Assembly (NCBI GenBank): GCA_037043015.1
Contig: CM073327.1
Coordinates: 17,032,727 to 17,096,726, forward strand
Length of the DNA stretch: 64,000 nucleotides
Source: Bryum argenteum
Taxonomy: Eukaryota > Streptophyta > Bryopsida > Bryales > Bryaceae
Direction of reading: 5' to 3'
The notes beneath the pieces are model-generated. The model saw only the letters and a program-made list of their open reading frames with translations. It was not told where the DNA came from and did no database searches. The position numbers were made by a program, and so were the translations under genes. Below, piece by piece: positions 46,503 through 56,283 of this stretch. Position 1 is the stretch's first letter; the number at the start of each line of letters is the position of its first letter.

Positions 46503-47330
46503 TTATGGAGGTTCGATATTGGTGGGGAGGGTTTGGTGGTTTTTGAGTTTGCGTTTATGTAAGAGGATTAATGCGGCGTGTCGTATGGCTATTGTGTTAA
46601 TTGATTTGAATGTATTTTTTATTTGTTTCTTGGTGAGTTTGAAAGTGGTTTCGAGTGTATTCATAGATGGTGTGTGGGTTGTGCCTCGGGCACCCGAAGT
46701 GATGACTATAAGGGGGTTGACTTTCCAGCCACGGGCAATTATTGAGTCTAGTAGTGGTTGGTATTTGTTAGTTTTATTTGTGATGGTTTCTTGTGGGAAT
46801 CTGTCATTACAATATGTGAATTCAACGTATTGGATGGTAATATTGTCATTGGGTTGTTGTGGAGGTGTGCCTCTGTGTGGAAGACCTATTACGCATAGTA
46901 AATCTGGTCTAAATCTGGCATTACATTGGCATCTTTGTGTAGTGCAAGTGCAAGGGAGTAGCCATCTTGGTACCGTGTTATCTGGGGGTGCGTTGAGGTG
47001 TGTTCCAGCATTTATAAGTGTGTAGCATCTAGATTTGGAGTTTGAAAGGAAGAGTTGTTTGATAGTTTTAACTGCCTGATTGTGTCTGGTAACCCTAAGT
47101 GCGTGGATGTTTGGTTGAGTGCATTTAAGTAAGACATGTAGCCACGTGTCTACGTCTGTTGAGTTGCATATAGGACATGTTTTTGATGGGAACCTTATAT
47201 GTCCAAAGAATAGTTGTTTTCGTGCGTGTCCCATGTATTGTCCTGTACGGAACTTTAATATGCTAATTATTTGAGAATCTGTGATTGTTGGGTTTTTCCA
47301 GAAAGCATTAGATGATTTTGCATGTATATC
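46503..47330 (-). CDS. LINE ORF2 C-terminus: zinc knuckle region
   Basis: The frame is open upstream of the first Met here and follows RNase H after one frame change near 47,330-47,345. Before the Met it reads SIILKFRTGQY-like residues (ISILKFRTGQYMGH), then KTCPICNSTDVDTWLHVLLKC, a C-x2-C-x(8-9)-H-x4-C knuckle typical of the end of RNase H-bearing LINE proteins. The remaining ~200 residues are basic and end at NIEPP. The role is probably nucleic-acid binding during target-primed reverse transcription. Confidence 0.8.
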   Translation of the reverse strand, partial: DIHAKSSNAFWKNPTITDSQIISILKFRTGQYMGHARKQLFFGHIRFPSKTCPICNSTDVDTWLHVLLKCTQPNIHALRVTRHNQAVKTIKQLFLSNSKSRCYTLINAGTHLNAPPDNTVPRWLLPCTCTTQRCQCNARFRPDLLCVIGLPHRGTPPQQPNDNITIQYVEFTYCNDRFPQETITNKTNKYQPLLDSIIARGWKVNPLIVITSGARGTTHTPSMNTLETTFKLTKKQIKNTFKSINTIAIRHAALILLHKRKLKNHQTLPTNIEPP

Positions 47331-50300
47331 TAGGTTGGATGTCCATTTGTTGATGTTGGGAAAGTTTTGGGCCAGAATGTTGAGGTTGTTTTCTTGATCG
47401 TATTTTGTAAGATATGTATCAAGGTTTCTGACTGGACCTTTATCCGGTCTGTGGTGCGGTCCAGGCCAGATGTCTTTTTGATAATAAAAAGGGGTGATGT
47501 GTGCAAATTCATGTTGTTTTTGGGCGAATTTGTAAATTTTTCGTTTCCTGCTTTGGCAAGTTTGTCAGCTTTTTCATTGCCAGAGATGTTAACATGAGCT
47601 CGCACTTTGTGGAATGTGGTGGGTTTAGTACGCATTTTTAACATATTGGTTATGGCGGTGAGGATGTTTAGATCAGTATGGTTGTTTTGTAGGGTAGGGT
47701 GTGTGAGGTGTGTTTGTAAAACGTATAGGCAATTTATGCAATCTGTGAAGATATATGCGGGTTCGTCTATGTTTCTGGATGTGAGTATTTTCAGTGTTTT
47801 GTAAATGGCCATAAGTTCTGCCCTGAAGATAGTTTGTAATCCCGGTAGTCTTTTAGATATTTGTATTTGTGGTTTGGTTGGATTGTATATGCCGTAACCG
47901 GCAGTTTCTGGTTGCATATAACCAGCTGCTGTTTGTTGTGGTGGTATGAAGGAGCCATCCGTGTAGTAGCTGTAATCAGGTGGGAATTTAATAGGGAGAT
48001 GTGTATTGTATTGTGGGATCACTGGTATGTTTGAGAGATTGAATGTATAGGTTGGTGAGTATAGTAGTTTGGTCCAATTTTTGTTTTTGTGGACTTTGGT
48101 GTTGTTAGGGGTGGGGGGGATGTTTTGGAGGTGGAATTGAGTGATGGATATTTTATTAAGGGTGGTTGTGAGGTTTTGTATGGCTTCTGGAGTGGTGAGA
48201 CTGTTGTTTTTGTGGTGAATGCATAGGATTTGTATTGTGTTTGGTTCAGTGCGGTGCTTTTTGTAATCGGTGGGAATAGTAGGTTCTTCGTATGTTATTG
48301 TGTCAGGAGCAAAGTGTGCTAAGACGTGTGTATCTGGAAACTCAGTTGAGTATGGGGTTGGGTTATGGAACCATTGTTTGTCGGGTATGACAACAATGGT
48401 TACTGTATTGTGGTCTTGCTGTGCAGCTAATCTGGCCCAGTGTATGGTCTGTTGAGCAATATCGTGGTTGTGAGGATGGGCGTAGCCACTTCCATGCCAT
48501 TTGTATTGAAAAGCAAGGCCATTGGAACCAAATATTTTGTCTCGAGAGAATGTGGAGTAGTATTTTGTGATTTGGAGTGGGCATGTTACTGGGGAGGAGA
48601 AACATGTGTGTGTTATGTGAAAGGATGTGATAATTGTGTCAAGTATGGCTGTAGGTAAAGTGTGGTGGTTTGTCGTCTTGGGATTGCGCTTAGAGAGTGT
48701 GTGGTGGTAACGTTTGTATAGTAGAATGATTTCTGTTTCAAATGATTGGGTGGGTGGAGTTAGATCGTGGTTGGTGTGTAGGCATGAGTTGTATTGTTTC
48801 CATAACCATGTGAGTCTTGAGGAGGGGATGGTGAGGAGAAAATGGCCAGTATTATCAAATAAATGTGCTGTGTCATTTAGAATTTGTATTGTGGGGGAAT
48901 TTGTGAGGATGTCTTTGTCAGGGTTGCAGTCTTGTAGATGGATTTGTGTAAGAGGTAAATTTGTTGGAGGTGGGATGAAGCGGGTGTCTTTTATTTGTGG
49001 TAGGGTGAAGTAGGTATTGATGATGTGCTTATAGAGTGTGTGTTTTTGTTGTGTGTAGTAATTGTATAATAGGGTGAGATTATGACTTATGACTGTCGGA
49101 TAGTTTAGTGGGAAGAGCTTTTTAGGAGAGAGCCATGCTTGGAAGGGAGGGTGGTTGTTTATTTCCCAATGGCATATGTATACGTGAGAGGAGTGTGTGA
49201 TTTCATATTTGTCTTTTTTGTTAAGTTGTTTGTGCGCAGATATATGGTGTATGGGAAAGTTGATCGGATCGTTGATGATTTGTTTTGGTGGTGGTAGCAT
49301 TGGTGTACTTAGTGGGGGAGTTGGTTGCATGGGAGGTATAGGAGTAGGTAGAACTATTACATGATTATGTATGATATATTCATTTTTTAAAAGGTGAGAT
49401 GGTGGGTGTGTGTTGCAGGGGTGCAGACATCCTGTAGTGCAAGTATTTTGACAGAATAGTTGTTGAGCGAGGTGTAGGGCAGTGCGTTCTAGTTTTGTAG
49501 GACCTGTGTAGTATGTTCTAAAGTCTATAGGTGACATTAAGGTAGTTCCATTTGGAAGTGTTAGATGTTTTATTTTATAGATATTGTGTTGTAGTAGTTT
49601 ATGTAATAATTTGAGGGATAATTTGGAGTCGAGATTCGGCAGGAGATGTGATGCTTGAGCCATCCAGTGTGTTTCTAGTTCTGTAGCTTCAAGTTGAAAG
49701 TTGTTCATTGTGCTTTGCAGGTGGATTCCACCTTCTTCTTTGAGTAAGAAGAGTGTTCTGGTGATTGGAGAGTGTACACAATCGTGGTATTTTATACGGG
49801 GAATCTCTTTGGATCCACCAAATTTGGCTAGGATGTGTTGAGTAAGGCCTTGGTAAATAGGGCCTAGTTTGCCTTTGTCATTTAGTGCATGTGTTAATTG
49901 GTTTCCAATGCATTTTAGGTAAGCATTTTTAAGAGAAATTGCTCCAAGGCCAAAGTTTTCGTGAGGTAGTTGTGCTATTACGTTTGCGGTGCATTTAGGT
50001 AGACCACAAATCGTTTTCTGTATGCTTGATATTTTTCTGTCTAGTTTTTTGATCGCTGGTAATGAGAAGGGTACTGTATAAAAGCTATATGCGATGCCTG
50101 CACGTATTACCGTATCCACCATGCTGATTTTTTGTTTAATTGTAGCTGGGCAGTTAGCAAGTTTTTGACATTGTTCAGTAAGTTTTTTGGTGGTTAGGTG
50201 TGTTTGGAGTTTCCACTTGAGATATGGGTAGGCTTCGTTTTGGTGTAGTGTTGGTAATGGTTCATTTTTGTAATTAATGTTTTGTATTTGTAAGAGGGCT

Positions 50301-51439
50301 TTGAAGGCAGTGGGTGTGAATTTAGATTTGTTTGGGCATCCTGTAACTGCACATTTTTGTGTACCAACTTCTAGTCCTGTCCAACCGCTAAATTTTTCTA
50401 TTTTGTTCATTTGTATTTGTAATGCTGGAAGGGTGGCAGTGAGGGCGGCTAAATCATCTGCGTATGCAGCAGAGTTGATTGTTGTGTTTGATGTGCCAAA
50501 GTTGTAACCATAGTTTCCTCTTTGTAGCCATCTGAGAAGGGGTTCAAGAAATATGATAAAGAGATATGGGCTTAATGTGTCCCCTTGGATTGTGCCACGT
50601 TGGATTGGAATTGGTTTTGTTTTTCCAAAGTGTTCGCCTGTGTATGTGGTGGTAAAGTGAGAGTATATATTACCAATAAGTGCAACAGCATCAGTTGGGT
50701 AGCCAAGGTCTATCATTATTGCTATAAGGCAAGCGTGGTCTAAGGAACCAAAGGCGTTTTTGAAATCAATGTACATAATGTATATAACTTGATTTGTGAT
50801 CCTAGCGTCTTCAAGAGCAGCGGTGAGAAGTTGTATTTGTCGTGAAGTGCTTCTTTCAGCGCGGAAGCCTTCCTGACTATCATGGAGTATTTGGTGATGT
50901 TCTCCGTAGGCCGAGAGAATAAATGTGAGGGTGCTGGTGAAGAGTTTGTATATTGTGTTGGCTAAAGCAATGGGTCTGTGGTTAGGGAGAAGTGAGGGGT
51001 CGCCTTTCTTGTATAATAATATAGTAAGGCTGGTCTTCCAGGATGCAGGTATTTGTTTTTGTTTATAACAATGGGAGAAGAAGAGATATAAGAGTGTGTG
51101 GAATGAATCTGGCATATGTTTGAGGATGGAGTTGGGGATCTTATCTGGGCCAGGGGCTTTGTTATGTGAGAGGTTTTTTAAGCATATGTCAAAAGATTCA
51201 CGATTGTAGTATGTATGTAGGGGGATGTCTGGGTTACCTCTTTTTTCAAGAGTGAAACCATCTAATTCATGCCATGGGTATTGTCGAACTGCGCAAGTAC
51301 AATTTTGAGGGTGTTCTGGTTGATAGTAGCATGTTGGGATTGTTGGGCGATTAGTGATGGATTGTTGAGAGAATATTTCATTGGCTATATCTTCTGGGCT
51401 AGTGAGAATTTCATTGTTATGTGTAGTGATGCAGTCCAT
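47330..51439 (-). CDS. LINE ORF2: reverse transcriptase and RNase H
   Basis: An uninterrupted 1,369-codon segment. RT motifs: NKAPGPDKIPN at 93-103, KKGDPSLLPNHRPIAL at 144-159, motif A MYIDFKNAFGSLDH at 222-235 (catalytic D225), motif B RGTIQGDTLSPYLF at 281-294, and motif C YADD at 326-329. A linker of roughly 700 residues with little recognisable structure follows. RNase H then shows YYTDGSF (~1160), FRAELMAIYKTL (Glu), YIFTDCINCLYVL (Asp) and HKVRAHVNISGNEKADKLA. The start chosen here is only the first Met: the same frame is open upstream to about 51,600, so the true protein continues from the endonuclease region. All catalytic residues that I can check are present. Confidence 0.92.
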   Translation of the reverse strand: MDCITTHNNEILTSPEDIANEIFSQQSITNRPTIPTCYYQPEHPQNCTCAVRQYPWHELDGFTLEKRGNPDIPLHTYYNRESFDICLKNLSHNKAPGPDKIPNSILKHMPDSFHTLLYLFFSHCYKQKQIPASWKTSLTILLYKKGDPSLLPNHRPIALANTIYKLFTSTLTFILSAYGEHHQILHDSQEGFRAERSTSRQIQLLTAALEDARITNQVIYIMYIDFKNAFGSLDHACLIAIMIDLGYPTDAVALIGNIYSHFTTTYTGEHFGKTKPIPIQRGTIQGDTLSPYLFIIFLEPLLRWLQRGNYGYNFGTSNTTINSAAYADDLAALTATLPALQIQMNKIEKFSGWTGLEVGTQKCAVTGCPNKSKFTPTAFKALLQIQNINYKNEPLPTLHQNEAYPYLKWKLQTHLTTKKLTEQCQKLANCPATIKQKISMVDTVIRAGIAYSFYTVPFSLPAIKKLDRKISSIQKTICGLPKCTANVIAQLPHENFGLGAISLKNAYLKCIGNQLTHALNDKGKLGPIYQGLTQHILAKFGGSKEIPRIKYHDCVHSPITRTLFLLKEEGGIHLQSTMNNFQLEATELETHWMAQASHLLPNLDSKLSLKLLHKLLQHNIYKIKHLTLPNGTTLMSPIDFRTYYTGPTKLERTALHLAQQLFCQNTCTTGCLHPCNTHPPSHLLKNEYIIHNHVIVLPTPIPPMQPTPPLSTPMLPPPKQIINDPINFPIHHISAHKQLNKKDKYEITHSSHVYICHWEINNHPPFQAWLSPKKLFPLNYPTVISHNLTLLYNYYTQQKHTLYKHIINTYFTLPQIKDTRFIPPPTNLPLTQIHLQDCNPDKDILTNSPTIQILNDTAHLFDNTGHFLLTIPSSRLTWLWKQYNSCLHTNHDLTPPTQSFETEIILLYKRYHHTLSKRNPKTTNHHTLPTAILDTIITSFHITHTCFSSPVTCPLQITKYYSTFSRDKIFGSNGLAFQYKWHGSGYAHPHNHDIAQQTIHWARLAAQQDHNTVTIVVIPDKQWFHNPTPYSTEFPDTHVLAHFAPDTITYEEPTIPTDYKKHRTEPNTIQILCIHHKNNSLTTPEAIQNLTTTLNKISITQFHLQNIPPTPNNTKVHKNKNWTKLLYSPTYTFNLSNIPVIPQYNTHLPIKFPPDYSYYTDGSFIPPQQTAAGYMQPETAGYGIYNPTKPQIQISKRLPGLQTIFRAELMAIYKTLKILTSRNIDEPAYIFTDCINCLYVLQTHLTHPTLQNNHTDLNILTAITNMLKMRTKPTTFHKVRAHVNISGNEKADKLAKAGNEKFTNSPKNNMNLHTSPLFIIKKTSGLDRTTDRIKVQSETLIHILQNTIKKTTSTFWPKTFPTSTNGHPT

Positions 51440-51559
51440 TGGTTGAGTTACTAGATTTTTGAAGACTCTGTTGTTTATTTTCTTGGGGCTGGTGTTGTAG
51501 AGCTTTCTGTATTTGGCTATGGCTTTTTTGATGGATTGGCGAGTATATTTTGTGGTGAT

Positions 51560-52890
51560 GGTACGTGCTTTTTGTTTGCGGTTTTGGCTATTTCTACCAA
51601 TGTGTTTAGCCAGTCTTGTTTAGTATCATCACTTTCTGGAGGTGGTGGTAATTTTGTAGGTGTGTGTTGTTGTGTGGCTTGAAGTATTGGATGTTGTCTC
51701 CAATTGTCGTTGTTGTTGGCTATATAGATTGTTTTGCGAGTTAGATGATATGTAGATAAGTGTTTTTTCCATTCTTTTTGGAATTTCCGTGGTAGGAAGC
51801 CACCTTGATGGTTGGTGTGTGGGGTGAGGGTAGGAAGGGGGGGGGGGCGTACATGTAGTAAGTAGTGTTTCCGTGATGTTGTTTATAAGTTGATCTAATT
51901 GTGCGCAAGCATTGGTCCAGTCAGTGCGGGTAAGTTGTGCTTGATGTAGAGTTGTGGAGAGGCTGTTGATTTCCAGTGCATTTTGTTCAAAGAATATAGT
52001 GTTGAATGTGTCTAAGTTAGCTTGGGGGATGGGGTTGAGAGTTCTTGGTGGTTTTGTAATGGTAGCCGGTGGTGGTCGTGCTATAAGTGATTGATGAGGG
52101 ATGTGTAGTGTTACTGGAGAGTGATCTGAATTTAGGTCTAGAGTGTGGTTGGTGGTAGATGTGAATGCGGTTCGATTGGGAGAGTTGATATAATATCCAT
52201 CTATCAGGCTGGTGTCTGTGTAGTTATGGCCTCCTTGTCTTGAGAATGGACTATTTGTTGGAACGTATGTGAGATTGAGGCTAGTAGTGAATGTACGCCA
52301 TTGTGTGTCTTCATCTTGTGGTGGTGTATTAGTGTGGGCATGTATCCTGCCAATAAGGGCTATGTCTCTGTTAAAATCTCCACATAGAATGTGTATGTGG
52401 TTTGGATGAAGTTGTATGTGTGAGGTTATTGTTTGTTGAATGAGAGTTATTAAACCTATATCTTGTGGATGTGATGGCATATACATGTGAATTAGAAGCC
52501 ATGGCGTGAGTGGTTTATTTGCAATAAGGATTATTTGGAGGTATGGTGAGATGTTTGTTGGAGTAGGAATTTTGGTAATGTTGTCTGGTGAGGCGTAGTT
52601 GTGATGAATAAGTGTGAGAAGACCCCCTCTAGAAGGCGTGTATGCAAATCTTTGCTCGATGCATCTTGTTAAGGCTTGGGTGTTATTAAATACAAATTTG
52701 TATTGTGGTAGCATTCGTTGAATGTGTTTGGTGGATTTATTAGCAGTGAGTTTTGTTTCTTGTATTGTGATTATAGCCGGGCAATTGTGGGTGAGGAGAT
52801 GTAAACTTGGTAGGGCAGTGTTTAGTGAGGCGGCGTTCCAGGTGATGAATAGAGTTTCGGATTGGGTGGTTAATTGCGGTTGAGGTTGGA
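51560..52890 (-). CDS. LINE ORF2: APE-like endonuclease region
   Basis: In the frame open from about 52,890 the endonuclease motifs appear in order: FITWNAASL, PAIITIQETKL, GGLLTLIHHN, LIHMYMPS, ILCGDFNRD, LIDGYYIN and SDHSPVTL. These are the Asn, Glu, Asp/Asn and His residues of AP-endonuclease-type LINE nucleases, which nick the target DNA to prime reverse transcription. The first Met (52,714) lies inside the domain, so it is not the start. Upstream the frame is joined to the 2A-bearing segment at a run of eight G (52,893-52,900). Downstream of the eleven-G run at 51,837-51,847 another frame (PRKFQKEWKKHL) looks like the real continuation until the RT frame resumes. Confidence 0.88.
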
Positions 52891-54143
52891 TTGGGGGGGG
52901 TAGTTTGTAGTGGGGGTGGGTGAGAATATGCAGGAAGTTTTTCGTTGCAACGTAATGCTTCGAGTAGTAGTATTTCTGGTAAATATGGGAATTTTAATTG
53001 TAAAGATTCAAGAGTACTAGGAATGTTGGAGTCTAATATATGTTGATATAATTCTGCTTGGATGGTTTTTGAAGGATTTATGATGTGTTGGTGTGTTTCT
53101 AAGAAGTTTGTGTAAGGGTGTGGATTATTTAGGTGTCTAGATGGAGGATTTGGGAGGCGGGAGAGTTTGTTAAGTAGTGACGTTGTCCAGTATGAGTTGG
53201 GGTTGGACGTCATATGTTGTTCACAAAGTTGGAGTTGTGGTCCTATGGTGGTAATGAGAGCATACAGTAGGTCTGGGGGAGGGAATTGAGAGTGGTTGTG
53301 TACGTAAGTTGTTAGACATGGGTACGAGATTGTGCTGGTAGGATGGTTTTGGTGTGTGGTTTGTATGATGGAGGAGAATGTAGTTGCTAAATGTTTATAT
53401 TCTGGATATAACCGAATGGTGCTTGGAATGAAGTAGGTTCGGCTATGTCGACGATGTTTTGCTGGATGGGAGTGCAAGACATTGGGCATTGGTCCTGGGT
53501 TTGATTCAATATCCCCGCATTTGAGCAAGAAATAATAGTTTGGAACTATGTAACTTGTGAGTGTTTTTAATTTTGGTTTAGAGAGGTAGAGTTTCGTGAA
53601 GATGTTGGATGTAATCCATATGGTGTTATATAAGTTGGGGAGACGGTATTTTTTTATGAATGTGGGGGTGTATAGGTAATTTGTGTGAATAGTAGGTTGA
53701 ATAGTTATTTTGATCCATGTATAGCTTTGATGTAGATTGTGATGACTGTAGGGTTGAGTGATTGTTGTGATTATGTGTATATACTGTTGGGAAGTAGGGA
53801 GGTTATGGTTTGTAGAGATTATAAGTGTAGGACGATTTGGAGTTTTTGTAAGAAAAAGTTTGGGGGGTTTGTCAGGAGATAAACATTGAGGTGTAGGTAT
53901 TTTGTACCAATTGTTTGTAAAGGGGAAAATAAGGTATGGAGATGGACGTATATTGGAGTGAGGTGGGTAGTGTGAGGAGTGAGGAGATATAATGTGTGAA
54001 AATAGATATGAAAATCTATGATATATGATAGAGATTGTAAATAAGTAGTACAAGATAAGTCGCTTGATGAGAGATCTATAGCAGGGCGTACTAATCATGA
54101 GTAGGGGTGGTGTGAGAAAGTGTAGGGGGTGTTGGGTGGCCAT
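52740..54143 (-). CDS. LINE ORF2 N-terminal segment with 2A motif
   Basis: Starts at ATG 54,143 (MATQHPLHFL), overlapping the end of ORF1 by 53 nt in another frame. Residues ~20-50 are hydrophobic and aromatic with basic residues before them (SLIKRLILYYLFTISIIY), resembling a signal or membrane segment. Residues 209-218 are CGDIESNPGP, the full D-I/V-E-x-N-P-G-P consensus of 2A sequences, which make the ribosome skip one peptide bond between Gly and Pro. Release of a 217-residue leader from the endonuclease-RT protein is predicted. After the 2A the chain is basic (AKHRRHSRTY) and of unknown role. The real coding path leaves this frame near 52,895, so the last ~50 codons are probably not used. 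Confidence 0.82.
   Translation of the reverse strand: MATQHPLHFLTPPLLMISTPCYRSLIKRLILYYLFTISIIYHRFSYLFSHIISPHSSHYPPHSNIRPSPYLIFPFTNNWYKIPTPQCLSPDKPPKLFLTKTPNRPTLIISTNHNLPTSQQYIHIITTITQPYSHHNLHQSYTWIKITIQPTIHTNYLYTPTFIKKYRLPNLYNTIWITSNIFTKLYLSKPKLKTLTSYIVPNYYFLLKCGDIESNPGPMPNVLHSHPAKHRRHSRTYFIPSTIRLYPEYKHLATTFSSIIQTTHQNHPTSTISYPCLTTYVHNHSQFPPPDLLYALITTIGPQLQLCEQHMTSNPNSYWTTSLLNKLSRLPNPPSRHLNNPHPYTNFLETHQHIINPSKTIQAELYQHILDSNIPSTLESLQLKFPYLPEILLLEALRCNEKLPAYSHPPPLQTTPPNPTSTAINHPIRNSIHHLERRLTKHCPTKFTSPHPQLPGYNHNTRNKTHC
53490..53519 (-). other. 2A-like translational recoding motif
   Basis: CGDIESNPGP, codons from 53,519 to 53,490, preceded by PNYYFLLK. All invariant residues (D, E, N, P, G, P) are present. 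The upstream Leu-rich context also fits known active 2A sequences. Confidence 0.9.
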
Positions 54144-56232
54144 CGACGGGACCAGTGTTGAGTGCCGAGAAGATACCGCCCATTTGATCGCTATAGGCTC
54201 GAGAGGCGGATGCTAAGAGTTGGAGTTGGTGGGCTATGTGGCTATGGTGAGAAGCGGCTTGTGCGGCGGAGGCATCAAGTTTCTGTGAGGTGATGTTGGA
54301 GACTTCGGCACCAACTGAAGACATGTGGGAGCGGAGGCGGTTCTCAACTGCTTGGAGGGTGGCTTCAAGTTGGTGTAGCGATGGTGTTGGTGTGACCTCG
54401 TTCTTGTATGCAGTGAGTGCTTCGGCAATGGCTTCACGCGTTGGGCGTTGGTCTTGGGCTTGTGCGGTGGTGATGGGGTTGGCGCCTGACATACTTTTCA
54501 CGTGTGGTGAGAAGTCAATCAATTTGCCAAAGAAAGGCACGCCTTTGCGGGAGCTCCATGTGGTGTAGACGGCAGCGTTGAGGCAACGAATGGTTGCAAC
54601 ACCATCATGACGGTTCATAGAGTCCCCCTCTGCACGGTTATAGGTGACACCAAGCACATTGTTTGGGGATAAGAGTTTATGAAGGGCGCTAGTAGTTTGT
54701 TGTTGGGATATTTCTACAGGAAGACCTCTTACTATGATAGAGGTTGTTAGAGCCTCTGGAGAGTTAGGATTCAAAGGTTTATCAAATGCAGAAGGAACAA
54801 CCTTCATATGGTGTCCAGAGATTAAAAGAGGGGTGTGAAGGAGGTATCTTTTGGTTAGTTCTGAGGCAACGGTTATTTCCGCATGCTCAAGTTGTTTAGT
54901 GAGTTTAGTGACACCTATAAACTCAAGATTGACACCCGCAATGTAACCTAGGCGTATCAATTCCCCTAAGAGTTGGCGGGAGGTGTAGTTAGCTAAGATG
55001 GGGTTTGTAAGTTCAAGGCGTTTGTGAGCAGAAGTAGAAGGGAAGTCAAAGCCTTTTTCTATCTTTCCTATTGCGTAGCCATCTTGGAGTGAGAGGAGAA
55101 AGAGTCTAGAACCTCTAAGGAGAGCAAGACCATCTATGCTTGGATTTAGCAAATCAACTTTAAGAAAACCTAGCCAGTTCTTGGTGTGAGGGTGAACTAT
55201 GGCAGAAACTGGTTCTCTAAACCTATTGGCAAGTGGAATGCCCATCTCGGCAAACCGTGCTAATGCAGCATTTTGGACATCTATTTTTTTCATATTGTTA
55301 TAACCTTTGTCAAATCTAATGACAATCTGATGGGTGTGTGAAAGACCTGTGGCTGGGTCTATGTCAACGCCAAGAGGAATTTGAGTTAGGTGATAAAATT
55401 GGCCAGGGATGCCATCTGGTCTAGCAGAGGGGTAAAGTTGTTGAGGGACATGTGGAAAACAATGGCGATGAGAGTGATACTCTAAAACTTCTGATTCTGG
55501 CATGTCAGAGGCAAGCAAATTTTGCCCTCCATAGCTAGCAAACTCTGGGAGACCTTGTTCAGAATTAATAAGTTCGTGGACAGAGTAAGTTAACCAAAGA
55601 TGATGAGCAAATTCTAAATAGTTAGGTGTGGGTACCGGTGTAAGGGAGGCTTGTGAGGTACTGGCCTGATTTTGGAGCACTGGAAACTGCTCCAGAGAGT
55701 TTGGATGGTCTGCTCCTGGCTGTTGTTTCAATGGGAAGTTTGTCGCGCGGTCGTGCTGGCTCCGAGTTCTGGGTGGTGATGTTGTGTTGGGTCGGCGCGG
55801 CGACGCCAGTACTGGTACCATGAAGGGAAAGCTCATGGGCACTGCGGGCACAGAGATGACAGGCGCGGCAGAGATGACACTTACCGGCGCGGCGCTGGTG
55901 GAGGAGGTTGGGGCTGCAGCATTGTGAGGCTCTGGGGTTTTGTATGATGTCGAGGATGGAGAGTGGCGGTCCGGTTCAGAGCCGTCGCTTTCATCATCGT
56001 CTCCAAGCACTAGGCGGCGCTTCCGCGAGTCTGTAGACGCTGTGGGACGGTCGGACGGTGTGCGGGGCACGTCATTGCAGCTTGTTTGCGGGTCTTGGCT
56101 CGCCAGAATGAGAGAAGTCAATTTCATCGCAAGGCGCTTCTTCTTGGTGTGCGAAGTGCTTCCCTGCAGGATGCGGTCCGACGTCTTTGATTGGCTTGAT
56201 TTCTTGGAAGTTGTTGGTTTGGCTCGACCCAT
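54091..56232 (-). CDS. LINE ORF1 protein
   Basis: 713 residues from the ATG at 56,232 (MGRAKPTTSKKSS). The frame is open further up to an ATG at 56,307, but that lies beyond the target duplication, in host DNA, so it is not the element's start. The N-terminus is basic (KKKRLAMK, a possible nuclear signal), then Ser/Pro/Ala-rich to ~190. A globular middle part follows, and an RRM-like segment at ~490-575 (TSIIVRGLPVEIS; GVATIRCLNAAVYTTW). A coiled-coil-like stretch lies at ~615-660 (LEATLQAVENRLRSHMSSV). LINE ORF1 proteins bind the element RNA and chaperone it. No CCHC knuckle is seen here. The frame is intact. The 3' end overlaps the ORF2 start, which suggests coupled reinitiation or a frame change. 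Confidence 0.85.
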   Translation of the reverse strand: MGRAKPTTSKKSSQSKTSDRILQGSTSHTKKKRLAMKLTSLILASQDPQTSCNDVPRTPSDRPTASTDSRKRRLVLGDDDESDGSEPDRHSPSSTSYKTPEPHNAAAPTSSTSAAPVSVISAAPVISVPAVPMSFPFMVPVLASPRRPNTTSPPRTRSQHDRATNFPLKQQPGADHPNSLEQFPVLQNQASTSQASLTPVPTPNYLEFAHHLWLTYSVHELINSEQGLPEFASYGGQNLLASDMPESEVLEYHSHRHCFPHVPQQLYPSARPDGIPGQFYHLTQIPLGVDIDPATGLSHTHQIVIRFDKGYNNMKKIDVQNAALARFAEMGIPLANRFREPVSAIVHPHTKNWLGFLKVDLLNPSIDGLALLRGSRLFLLSLQDGYAIGKIEKGFDFPSTSAHKRLELTNPILANYTSRQLLGELIRLGYIAGVNLEFIGVTKLTKQLEHAEITVASELTKRYLLHTPLLISGHHMKVVPSAFDKPLNPNSPEALTTSIIVRGLPVEISQQQTTSALHKLLSPNNVLGVTYNRAEGDSMNRHDGVATIRCLNAAVYTTWSSRKGVPFFGKLIDFSPHVKSMSGANPITTAQAQDQRPTREAIAEALTAYKNEVTPTPSLHQLEATLQAVENRLRSHMSSVGAEVSNITSQKLDASAAQAASHHSHIAHQLQLLASASRAYSDQMGGIFSALNTGPVDGHPTPPTLSHTTPTHD

Positions 56233-56283
56233 GTTTGCAAGAGGTGTGTTTGAGCAATCTGTGGGAGTGATGTGGGCGCTGCA

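Larger units (their letters stand above)
45984..56283 (-). mobile_element. Full-length LINE (APE-type, with RNase H and 2A motif)
   Basis: A 10.3-kb non-LTR retrotransposon on the minus strand between 11-bp direct repeats AGCAAGTCTTA. Order from its 5' end: 51-nt leader, ORF1, ORF2 (overlapping ORF1 by 53 nt), 3' UTR of about 520 nt and a (TTA)n tail at 45,984-46,002. ORF2 has an APE-like endonuclease, RT, RNase H and a C-terminal CCHC-type knuckle. RNase H in a LINE is typical of the I/R1/Tad1/LOA groups rather than of the common plant L1 and RTE elements; I cannot assign a clade by eye. ORF2 is split by about four frame changes, two of them at long G runs (52,893-52,900; 51,837-51,847), so it is either recently dead or affected by homopolymer errors. 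The perfect target duplication and long frames indicate a young insertion. Confidence 0.92.

Noticed and set aside
46519-51454. Several plus-strand frames of 60-168 codons opposite the LINE ORF2
   Set aside because: They are antisense shadows of a well-supported coding strand with RT and RNase H motifs.
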